Source: Pedobacter segetis (lineage in GTDB: Bacteria; Bacteroidota; Bacteroidia; Sphingobacteriales; Sphingobacteriaceae). Taken from it: a stretch of DNA of 51,053 bases. Shown piece after piece: positions 44,371 to 51,053 of the stretch (positions are counted from its first letter, which is position 1; each line of letters opens with the position of its first letter). Position numbers and translations under genes: made by a program. The stretch lies in the NCBI RefSeq assembly GCF_016623585.1, contig NZ_JAEHFY010000024.1, positions 1 to 51,053 of the forward strand, in the 5' to 3' direction. A model generated the notes under the pieces. That model was not told where the DNA came from. It was given only the letters and a program-made list of their open reading frames with translations, and did no database searches.

Positions 44371-44635
44371 CAGCCACACACATTGCCAAGTCGCACAAGT
44401 TGACCCGCAAGCCAAAACTAGGCAAAGAGTGTGTCTGTCCAACCGCACCACTAAAACGGACAAAAAAGAACACCGAAGCGATAACAGCGGTTTGGCAAAA
44501 GTGGAGGTTCAGTACTCCGCAGACACATTTGTTATTAATCAAAGTTTGGGTCTCTGCATCAACATTTGTGATAAAAATCGCCACCTTCGCCAAGCCGCAA
44601 ACCGATATTTACATTTTCTAAAAGTTTACGCCTGT
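44371..44635. repeat. Non-coding structured right end of R-M cassette 2
   Basis: After the last stop the DNA changes character: higher GC, no plausible gene and many inverted and direct repeats. CGGTTTGG...GTGG (44488-44504) pairs with CCACCTTCGCCAAGCCGCAA and then ACCG (44581-44604), giving a large imperfect stem-loop of about 115 nt. Inside it, GCAGACACATTTGTTAT and GCATCAACATTTGTGAT are near-direct repeats. GACCCGCAA at 44402 repeats the same string at 41015. It looks like a mobile-cassette end, though no integrase is nearby. Confidence 0.5.
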
Positions 44636-45172
44636 TTATTCTTCTCTTCTGACTCTGAAACCAATCGGTGTCCCCGGTTTATCTTCTTTATCTATGAATT
44701 TTCTCTAATAGGTAAACAACAATTCTATCTTCTCGTCCTGTTTGAGCAGTTTTCTTTCTACCTGCTCCACCAGCAACGATACATCTTTATGTAATAGCAG
44801 CAGTTCTCTCAATTTCACGAATATTTCTATGATTCGGATGCTCATCTTTATCGCTCTCTCACTTTTCAGTACGTTAGACAGCCTCATTACGCCGTGTTCT
44901 GTAAAGGCGTAAGGCAAAAATCCTCCTAGTGCCTGTTTCGATGGTATCGCATTTTGCGATACCATGTATTCTGCCTCCTGTTTGGTAAGTTGGAACATGA
45001 AGTTCTCTGAAAACCGATTCTGGTTTCGCTTTACCTGCTCCCTTAAACGTATGGTTTTTACTCAGTAAAGTTTCGCTAGGTCTCTATCCAGTATTATTTT
45101 CTGTTCTCTGATGATAAAGATCTTGCTCATCACTACTTCATCAGGTATGGCAATGGCTTGTAACTTGCTCAT
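44636..45172 (-). pseudogene. ORF6N-domain protein interrupted by two nonsense codons
   Basis: A 97-residue open piece shows FMFQLTKQEAEYMVSQ, LPYAFTEHGVMRLSNVL and SERAIKMSIRIIEIFVKLRE, the ORF6N/KilA-N type found in phages and mobile elements. The frame continues upstream through a TGA (45064-45062) to an ATG at 45172, giving MSKLQAIAIPDEVVMSKIFI and DLAKLY before the stop and VKTIRLREQVKRNQNRF after it; family members have Gly there, so GGA became TGA. Downstream of a TAG (44707-44705) the frame continues FIDKEDKPGTPIGFRV to a TAA at 44638-44636. The gene is otherwise full length without frameshift. Confidence 0.8.
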
Positions 45173-45528
45173 ATCCAAAAACATATTTTTAATTCATTTT
45201 ATTTCAAGAGATAGTGTTTCATAAATTCTTCTTTTAGGTTTTTTCCCCTATCCCATATCTGTATTACTTTTTTTATGGATTGATTTTTTAGGGCATGTCT
45301 CAGGTGTAGGTAACTGTTTTTACAAACTTAACCCCTTATACGTAATCGTTAAGATAAACACTTTCATCAATGTCTCAAAGCTCAAAAACATCGCGGGTAT
45401 ATTTTGGAAGAGTTACAAACTCTTTCAAATCATTAGATCAATATTTCCCATAATCCCAACCCTAAAAACTACGGATAGATGGGATGAAATCAGAAATATA
45501 ATCACGTTCTTCTATTGGTTATCAGCAT
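45173..45528. other. 356-bp region between the ORF6N relic and the permease gene
   Basis: No complete gene. One plus-strand frame stays open without a start codon over much of 45285-45540 and reads VKINTFINVSKLKNIAGIFW and DRWDEIRNIITFFYW. It could be the remains of a transposase, but I cannot assign it to a family. The rest is AT-rich spacer and the promoter region of the relic. Confidence 0.3.
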
Positions 45529-46584
45529 TTATAATTTAACCCTTGGGTCTAAAATAGCATAAAGCAAATCTGCGAAAATATTAATGATCACAAACATAAA
45601 TGCGATGAATAAGATAGCACCCATTACCACGGGTAGATCAGCGAGTTCTAAAGCATCAACCGTTGCTTTCCCTAAGCCATTATAACCAAAAATATATTCA
45701 ACAAAAAAAGAACCTGCCAACAAAGAAGCAAACCATCCCGATACGGCGGTAACTACAGGGTTTAGCACATTTCTTAAAGCATGTTTAAATATAATCTGTT
45801 TGCTATTTAATCCCTTTGCCTTTGCGGTTCTAATAAAATCCTGACCTAAAACATCCAACATAGAACTTCTGGTCAGTTGCATAATGATGGCCAAAGGCCT
45901 TAAACCCAAAGTTAGCATAGGTAAAATCAGGTTTTTCCAAACAATTACTTCTCCTTTAAATGGATCGTAATCATATAAACTGCCCGACATTTTTAAACCC
46001 GTATAATCGCTCAGAACAAAGCCGAAAAACCAAGCGATGATGATACCCGCAAAAAAGGAGGGCGCAGAAATTCCCAATATAGAACTTGCAATTGCAGTTT
46101 GATCGATCCAAGTATCTTTATAAACGGCCGCTAAAACGCCTAATAAAACCCCAATTAAAGTAGCAAAAACCATGGCTGTTGAGGCTAGGATTAAAGTATT
46201 GGGAACTGTTTCTTTTAAGATCTGACTTACGTCCCTTTTTGTTTGATAAGACCGCCTGAGGTAAGGAAACTTGATTACCAAAGCTTTATCGGCATTGATA
46301 TTGAAAAGTTTTTGATAATGATATTTAGCTTGTGAAACACTATCGGCACCATGGATCGCCAAAGGGGATAAGTCATCGATATAATAAAGAAACTGGATGT
46401 GAAGTGGTTTATCTAAGCCAAATTCTTTTCTTATCGCTTCTAAAGATTGAACGTCAGAACGTTGCCCTTGTGTCATCCTTGCGGGATCTGCCGGCAAAAT
46501 ATTAAAAAGGAAAAAAACCACTACTACAACTCCAAGTAAAACAGCCACACCGTAACCAATTTTTTGTAGTAGATATTTAAACAT
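45529..46584 (-). CDS. ABC transporter permease, DppB/OppB type
   Basis: A 351-residue inner-membrane permease of the peptide/nickel importer family. It starts with the typical YLLQKIGYGVAVLLGVVVVV helix, has a periplasmic stretch, about six helices, the EAA coupling loop AKGLNSKQIIFKHALRN and the closing DLLYAILDPRVKL. Partner permease, ATPase and binding-protein genes are not adjacent. It overlaps the DoxX-like gene by one base. Confidence 0.9.
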   Translation of the reverse strand: MFKYLLQKIGYGVAVLLGVVVVVFFLFNILPADPARMTQGQRSDVQSLEAIRKEFGLDKPLHIQFLYYIDDLSPLAIHGADSVSQAKYHYQKLFNINADKALVIKFPYLRRSYQTKRDVSQILKETVPNTLILASTAMVFATLIGVLLGVLAAVYKDTWIDQTAIASSILGISAPSFFAGIIIAWFFGFVLSDYTGLKMSGSLYDYDPFKGEVIVWKNLILPMLTLGLRPLAIIMQLTRSSMLDVLGQDFIRTAKAKGLNSKQIIFKHALRNVLNPVVTAVSGWFASLLAGSFFVEYIFGYNGLGKATVDALELADLPVVMGAILFIAFMFVIINIFADLLYAILDPRVKL

Positions 46585-47744
46585 TATTGTTTGCTAAAAT
46601 ACTTTTGGGCTAGTTCATTATAGGTAGGTAAAGAAGAAGAAGGCCATTTTTTGATGATAACCCCATCTTTTAATAAAATTAAACCCGGGTTAGATCTTAC
46701 CATACTCTTTAACGGAACGGCATCGGCATAAAAAACCTCTGTCATTAATCTTAATTTCTTAGAAAAATTGGTTGCATCTTGTGCCGAGTTGGCCGTTAAA
46801 AAAACCGTTCTGATGTTAAAATTATCTACGGCATTGATTGCTATGGCATTAATATCTCCCATGGCTTTTTCTTTTGTGTTTGATAGTTTCCAGCCAACGG
46901 CAACCAAATTATAATAAGGGTTGCCAAAAATTTCTTGGGTATAATTTACGCCTTGAGAATCGTAAACATTCAAATCTTTGATTTTTGGTTGATAACCCGC
47001 TTTTATCAATTTAGGCTCTGATGAATTAATTAACTCCCAATCTGGGTTTTCATAGATCTTGGTCGATAAATATTCCTTATCGGTCATTTTCTTTTCTTCG
47101 CCAGATTTTTTGTTTTTTAAAGTGTAGGTAATTTCAAAAACGTCTTGCGGTGCGCCTTGTGGGATTTTCATGGCATCTATAATGTTTGTGCCAACTTTAT
47201 AGGGCAAAAAATCTATGATCGGTAAAAAGGTGTAGGTATATAAACCAAAAAACAAGGGCAATGCAACAATAATTAAACTAGTTATTCTTCTGCTGCTTAT
47301 ATTGGTTGTAACAGGTTTTAAAGCATCTTTTTTAATAAATAAGAACACTATCAAAACCAATAAAATCAAATCTTTAGAGAATGATTGCCACGGGGTTAAA
47401 GGGATGGCATCGCCAAAGCAACCGCAAGTTTTAACCACATCAAAAAAAGCAGAATAAAAGGTTAAAAATGTAAAGAAAATGATGAGCAGTAATAATTCCC
47501 ACATCACTTTTTTTGCGTAAAAGCCCGTTAATAAGAATGCACCTAAAATAACTTCTAAAGCACATAAAACCACCGAGATAAAAACAGAAAACGGGTTGAA
47601 AAAGGTAATATGGAAAACCTCAAAATACTCTTCTAACTTATAAGAAAACCCTAAAGGATCGTTCAGTTTTATTAAGCCCGAAAATATAAATAAAAGGCCA
47701 ACTAAAACTTTTGCAATATTTATGAAGGTGCTTTTTTTATCCAT
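46584..47744 (-). CDS. DoxX/MauE-like membrane protein (BT_3928 type)
   Basis: A 386-residue protein with four helices in the first 160 residues, FSGLIKLNDPLGFSYKLEEY at the start and a conserved redox-type motif VKTCGCFGDAIPLTP between helices. Another helix near 155-175 is followed by a soluble part with a thioredoxin-like pattern (FNIRTVFLTANSAQDATNF, PGLILLKDGVIIKKWPS). A role in thiol redox at the membrane is plausible but inferred. It sits between DUF1599 and the permease in a tight operon. Confidence 0.8.
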   Translation of the reverse strand: MDKKSTFINIAKVLVGLLFIFSGLIKLNDPLGFSYKLEEYFEVFHITFFNPFSVFISVVLCALEVILGAFLLTGFYAKKVMWELLLLIIFFTFLTFYSAFFDVVKTCGCFGDAIPLTPWQSFSKDLILLVLIVFLFIKKDALKPVTTNISSRRITSLIIVALPLFFGLYTYTFLPIIDFLPYKVGTNIIDAMKIPQGAPQDVFEITYTLKNKKSGEEKKMTDKEYLSTKIYENPDWELINSSEPKLIKAGYQPKIKDLNVYDSQGVNYTQEIFGNPYYNLVAVGWKLSNTKEKAMGDINAIAINAVDNFNIRTVFLTANSAQDATNFSKKLRLMTEVFYADAVPLKSMVRSNPGLILLKDGVIIKKWPSSSLPTYNELAQKYFSKQ

Positions 47745-47745
47745 T

Positions 47746-48288
47746 TTATGAAACCCCTAATTTTATCAAAGCAAAAATGGCATAGTTTACCATATCTTGA
47801 TAATTTGCTTTTACCCCTTCAGAAGCCAAAGTTTGGCCATCATTATCTTCAATTTGCTTCACACGTAAAATCTTCATCAAAATTAAATCCGTTAGAGAAC
47901 TTACCCGCATATCTCTCCAAACTTCTCCATAATCGTGGTTTTTATCCAACATCAAATCTTTGGTTTCGTTAATTTTTTGATTGAAATTTTTTTCAACCTC
48001 ATCAGCATTTAGTTCTTGGGGCGCAGTACTATCCAACTCTAACTGCATCATGGCAATTATACAATAGTTGATAATGCCAATATATTCGCCAATGACATCA
48101 TCACCAACTTTGTTTATCTTTTTATCCTCAATGGTGCGTATGCGTTGTGCCTTGATGAAAATTTGATCGGTAATTGATGATGGTCTTAAAATGCGCCAAG
48201 CGGTACCATAATCTCTGGTTTTTTTGATGAAAAGTTCTTTGCAAACCTTAACTATCGCATCGTACTCTGATGAAGTATTATGTGCCAA
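47746..48288 (-). CDS. DUF1599 protein with two tandem domains
   Basis: A 180-residue protein built of an internal duplication. Repeat 1 (about 18-85) has KTRDYGTAWRILRPSSITDQ and EYIGIINYCIIAMMQLEL; repeat 2 (about 110-180) has KNHDYGEVWRDMRVSSLTDL and YQDMVNYAIFALIKLGV. DUF1599 is linked to nucleotide metabolism in comparative studies, but its reaction is unknown to me. It is divergent from folP with 54 nt between, and starts the three-gene operon DUF1599, DoxX-like, permease. Confidence 0.88.
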   Translation of the reverse strand: MAHNTSSEYDAIVKVCKELFIKKTRDYGTAWRILRPSSITDQIFIKAQRIRTIEDKKINKVGDDVIGEYIGIINYCIIAMMQLELDSTAPQELNADEVEKNFNQKINETKDLMLDKNHDYGEVWRDMRVSSLTDLILMKILRVKQIEDNDGQTLASEGVKANYQDMVNYAIFALIKLGVS

Positions 48289-48342
48289 ATCTTTTTTTAT
48301 TGTTTGTTATAATGATTAATAAATCCCTAATTTGTTGGTTAA

Positions 48343-49200
48343 ATGACGGCTAAAGATACATTTTTTAAAGCAAACACTACATTGAATGTTGGTGGCAAAC
48401 TGTTAGATTTAAGTACTCCAATTGTAATGGGCGTATTAAATATTACCCCAGATTCTTTTTTTAAAGGTAGCAGAACCCAAACAGAAGATGAAATAATAAT
48501 ACAGGCAAAAAAGATGTTGGATGAAGGTGCCGATATTTTGGACCTTGGTGCTTATTCCTCTCGCCCTGATGCGGATGATATTTCTATGGAAGAGGAAGAA
48601 AATAGGTTATTGCCGGCTTTAAAAGCGATAACATCAAACTTTAAAGATGCGGTTATATCTGTTGATACTTTTAGGGCAAGCATCGCCGAAAAGGCAATTA
48701 AAAATGGGGCAAATATGATCAACGATATTTCTGGCGGCAGTTTAGACGATAAAATGTTTGAGACCGTTGGGCGATTGAAAGCGCCATACATTTTAATGCA
48801 CTTAAAAGGTACGCCGCAAACTATGCGGAGTTTATCACAATATGATGATATGGTGCAAGAAATTAGTTATTATTTTTCTGAGAAGATAGCTGCTTTAAAA
48901 AAAGCGGGTGTGCATGATATTATCTTAGACCCAGGTTTTGGTTTTGCGAAAAACATAGATCAAAATTATGAATTGCTCAATAAATTGGCAGAATTCAAAA
49001 TTTTTGAATTACCGATTTTGGCAGGTTTATCCAGAAAATCTATGGTTTGGAAAACTTTGAAAATCTCTCCAGACGAAGCTTTAAATGGCACATCTGTTTT
49101 AAATACCATTGCCTTGTTAAATGGCGCAAGCATTTTAAGGGTGCATGATGTTAAGGAAGCCAAAGAAGCTATAAATCTTGTGAAATTGTTAAAAAATTAA
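48343..49200 (+). CDS. folP: Dihydropteroate synthase
   Basis: Joins 4-aminobenzoate to dihydropterin pyrophosphate in folate synthesis; it is the target of sulfonamides. The 285-residue product has MGVLNITPDSFFKG, ADILDLGAYSSRPDA, NDISGGSLD, the substrate-binding ILDPGFGFAKN and GLSRKSM. cdaA follows 48 nt later on the same strand, a pairing common in this phylum. Confidence 0.96.
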   Translation: MTAKDTFFKANTTLNVGGKLLDLSTPIVMGVLNITPDSFFKGSRTQTEDEIIIQAKKMLDEGADILDLGAYSSRPDADDISMEEEENRLLPALKAITSNFKDAVISVDTFRASIAEKAIKNGANMINDISGGSLDDKMFETVGRLKAPYILMHLKGTPQTMRSLSQYDDMVQEISYYFSEKIAALKKAGVHDIILDPGFGFAKNIDQNYELLNKLAEFKIFELPILAGLSRKSMVWKTLKISPDEALNGTSVLNTIALLNGASILRVHDVKEAKEAINLVKLLKN

Positions 49201-49248
49201 ATCTTTGTGATATAACCCTATCAAATAAACAATTCCTTATTTTGCAAA

Positions 49249-50040
49249 ATGGATTTTTTAGACTTTAGTTTCCTTAAATTAACAATACTTGATGTTGTTG
49301 ATATTGTGTTGGTGGCTTTTATAGTCTATTACATTTATAATTTAATACGCGGTACTATTGCCGTAAACATTTTCATAGGTTTTATCCTCATTTATGTTCT
49401 CTATTTTTTAACCGTTGCTTTAAAGATGAAACTCTTATCGGGCATTTTGGGGAGTTTTGTGAGCGTGGGTTTTATCGCATTAATTGTAGTTTTTCAACAA
49501 GAGATACGTAGGTTTTTATTAACTATTGGTAAAAATATATCGTTAAGGAACAGGACCTGGTTAAAATTTATCTTTAAAAAAGAAGAGTTGGAGAAAGATA
49601 ATATGGCCAAGATCAAACCCATTGTTGATGCCTGTAAAACCATGAAAAAAACACGGACGGGTGCGCTTATTGTTTTTGCGAAATATTTTGATCAAGATGC
49701 TTTTGTAAATAGCGGTGAGATGATGGATGCAAAAATATCTAAAAGGCTATTAGAAAGTATTTTCCAAAAACATAGCCCATTGCATGATGGTGCGGTTATA
49801 ATCTCAGAGAATAAAATTAAATCTGCCAGTTGTATTTTACCTTTAACAGAGAATGATAAATTACCTCCACAATTTGGTTTAAGGCACCGGGCGGGGATCG
49901 GCGTTACCGAATCTAGCGATGCTACCGCACTTATAGTATCTGAAGAAACAGGCGAAATTTCTTATGCCCAACAAGGAAGGGTTAAGATGAATATCAGTTT
50001 TACCGATTTGGAAAGGCTACTGAACAAAGATTTTAATTAA
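49249..50040 (+). CDS. cdaA: Diadenylate cyclase CdaA
   Basis: Makes the second messenger c-di-AMP from two ATP. The 263-residue product has N-terminal membrane helices (about 12-35, 37-58, 63-83), then a DAC domain with PLHDGAVIIS (the DGA motif) and GLRHRAGIGVTE (the RHR motif), both intact. It probably shares a transcript with folP. c-di-AMP controls ion and envelope homeostasis in other bacteria. Confidence 0.95.
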   Translation: MDFLDFSFLKLTILDVVDIVLVAFIVYYIYNLIRGTIAVNIFIGFILIYVLYFLTVALKMKLLSGILGSFVSVGFIALIVVFQQEIRRFLLTIGKNISLRNRTWLKFIFKKEELEKDNMAKIKPIVDACKTMKKTRTGALIVFAKYFDQDAFVNSGEMMDAKISKRLLESIFQKHSPLHDGAVIISENKIKSASCILPLTENDKLPPQFGLRHRAGIGVTESSDATALIVSEETGEISYAQQGRVKMNISFTDLERLLNKDFN

Positions 50041-50106
50041 TTCTTTAAACGTAAAACTGGACTGTTTTTTGAATATCCACAAAGAGGATTAAGCTTATTA
50101 ACGTTT

Positions 50107-50775
50107 ATGAAAGATTATTTTATTGTTGGCGATGTGCATGGTTGCTTTTACACCTTAGAGCTTTTATTGAAAAATTGGACCCCTGGCCAACAACAGTTGA
50201 TCTTTGTAGGGGATATTATAGATCACGGTAATCATAGCCCGCAGGTTGCGGCCCTCATCAAAAAAATAGCTAAAGAAAACACAGATACGATTGTGCTGAG
50301 GGGAAACCATGAGCAACTTTTTATCAATCATTGTTTAAACCAATTTAACCAAGATTGGTACGAAAAATCTGGAGAACGTACATTTGGCCAATACCTTGCA
50401 ATGGGCAGAAATATTGATGAAGATGCTAAATGGTTTGCTACTTTCCCTGTTTATTTTAGGGAGGAAAATATTTTTATCTCCCATGCGGGGATGCCGAAGA
50501 CAGAAAACCCTTTTGATCCCAATAACCCTGATGGGGTGGTTTGGCATAGAGATGAAATCCAGGATTTGCCGCAAATTCAAGCGTATGGGCATACCCCTAA
50601 AGAAGAGGCGGTTTTTGATGCAGCAACCAATGCGATAAACATCGATACCGGAGCATATAAATGCAATAAACTAACCTCTATAGTAATTGATAAGGCAGGG
50701 AAGATAAAAGATTTGATAAGTATCGATACCCATGATAAAGATTTACCTGTTGAAGAAGAAGCGTGTATTTTGTGA
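50107..50775 (+). CDS. Calcineurin-like phosphatase (PrpE / ApaH-related)
   Basis: A 222-residue cytoplasmic metallophosphatase with the ordered motifs VGDVHGC, FVGDIIDHGNHS, LRGNHEQLF, SHAGMP and YGHTPKEEAVF. These match bacterial serine/threonine phosphatases and dinucleotide phosphatases of the PPP family. The substrate is unknown. It is the last gene before the terminal repeats. Confidence 0.88.
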   Translation: MKDYFIVGDVHGCFYTLELLLKNWTPGQQQLIFVGDIIDHGNHSPQVAALIKKIAKENTDTIVLRGNHEQLFINHCLNQFNQDWYEKSGERTFGQYLAMGRNIDEDAKWFATFPVYFREENIFISHAGMPKTENPFDPNNPDGVVWHRDEIQDLPQIQAYGHTPKEEAVFDAATNAINIDTGAYKCNKLTSIVIDKAGKIKDLISIDTHDKDLPVEEEACIL

Positions 50776-50807
50776 TTTTTTAGAAGGAGACAAGCGCAAA
50801 GAATATA

Positions 50808-50850
50808 GAATCAAGAGCCAAGAGACAAGAGCCAAGAGACAAGAATCAAG
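50808..50850. repeat. AGCCAAGAGACAAG short tandem repeat
   Basis: Three to four degenerate units of 14 nt (AGCCAAGAGACAAG, ending AATCAAG). On the other strand it reads like the CTCTTGC family at 6647-6754, so the two loci share a repeat class. Confidence 0.7.
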
Positions 50851-50859
50851 GCTTTTGAA

Positions 50860-51053
50860 GATACCAATGAACCAATGCCCAATGAACTAGAAAACCATCA
50901 TGCAAATACCAATGAACCAATGCCCAATGAACTAAAAACCATCATGCAGATACCAATGAACCAATGAACTAGAAAACCATCATGCAAATACCAATGAACC
51001 AATGCCCAATGAACTAAAAACCATCATGCAGATACCAATGAACCAATGAACTA
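50860..51053. repeat. ATACCAATGAACCAATG tandem array at the right end
   Basis: Five units start GATACCAATGAACC or AATACCAATGAACC and close with ACCATCATGCA. Unit lengths are 45, 44, 38 and 44 nt, then a cut-off fifth. The 44+38 pair repeats, so there is a higher-order period of about 82 nt. The window ends inside the array. Confidence 0.88.

Noticed and set aside
44309-44794. Two overlapping open frames over the right end of the R-M cassette
   Set aside because: Their composition (many Cys, His, Thr and mixed residues) resembles no domain, and they run through the inverted-repeat structure.
40394-45172. Stop-codon reassignment as the explanation for the in-frame stops
   Set aside because: TAA, TAG and TGA all end intact core genes in the same window, and one antitoxin also has a frameshift, so gene decay is simpler.
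50860-51053. Possible CRISPR or coding repeat at the right end
   Set aside because: Unit lengths vary (38 to 45 nt), there are no spacers, and no frame stays open in a protein-like way.

Overview
The window looks like chromosomal DNA of a low-GC Bacteroidota species, most likely of the Sphingobacteriaceae (Pedobacter-like). This rests on gliding-type ABC genes (gldA/gldF/gldG), two DUF4397 lipoproteins, a DUF1599 protein beside folP and cdaA, a BT_3928-type DoxX protein, promoters of the TTTG / TAnnTTTG type and almost no Shine-Dalgarno sequences. Both ends lie inside tandem repeats (67-bp units at the left, a 38 to 45-bp family at the right), so the window may be a whole contig that broke at repeats.

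Layout. 1-6450: truA, an MsbA-like ABC exporter, sucD, a decayed HigB/HigA-type toxin-antitoxin cassette, a DUF4397 lipoprotein and an OsmC protein. 6450-15300: a very large lipoprotein that joins a metallophosphatase to an Omp85-like barrel, an SdiA-regulated-like propeller, an HD-PycTM membrane protein that converges on a cyclase-fold DUF2652 gene, then smpB, a cyanophycinase-like protein and gmhB. 15300-21710: gltB-gltD. 21750-22860: a REP-associated tyrosine transposase with four REP palindromes and a zinc-ribbon protein. 22980-29900: a WD40 protein, a DUF3833 lipoprotein, the pfkA / sugar kinase / gapA operon with a divergent Nudix-type regulator, an RluA enzyme and DedA. 30000-38860: DUF4397 no. 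2, restriction-modification locus 1, dnaN, gldG-gldF-gldA and a DUF2130 protein. 39200-40270: a PyrR-like phosphoribosyltransferase and aroK. 40390-45530: an accessory island with a dead ParDE-like module, a four-gene restriction-modification cassette with structured ends and a dead ORF6N gene. 45530-50780: a peptide-type ABC permease, a DoxX-like protein, DUF1599, folP, cdaA and a PrpE-like phosphatase.

How the parts work together. The core genes serve central metabolism (glycolysis, glutamate synthesis, succinyl-CoA ligase, shikimate, folate), RNA modification and trans-translation, replication, envelope biogenesis and c-di-AMP synthesis. The accessory genes are defence and selfish modules: two cytosine-methyltransferase restriction systems, two toxin-antitoxin modules, a RAYT/REP system and a phage-type ORF6N gene. 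Reading past the annotated stops shows that the higB-like toxin, the ParE-like toxin, its antitoxin and the ORF6N gene carry five in-frame nonsense codons and one frameshift in all, while both restriction systems and the HigA-like antitoxin are open.

The strongest candidates for new biology are (1) the HD-PycTM / DUF2652 pair, which resembles Pycsar parts in a non-canonical arrangement, (2) the restriction cassette with two different PD-(D/E)XK-like proteins, and (3) the phosphatase / kinase-like / Omp85 fusion.
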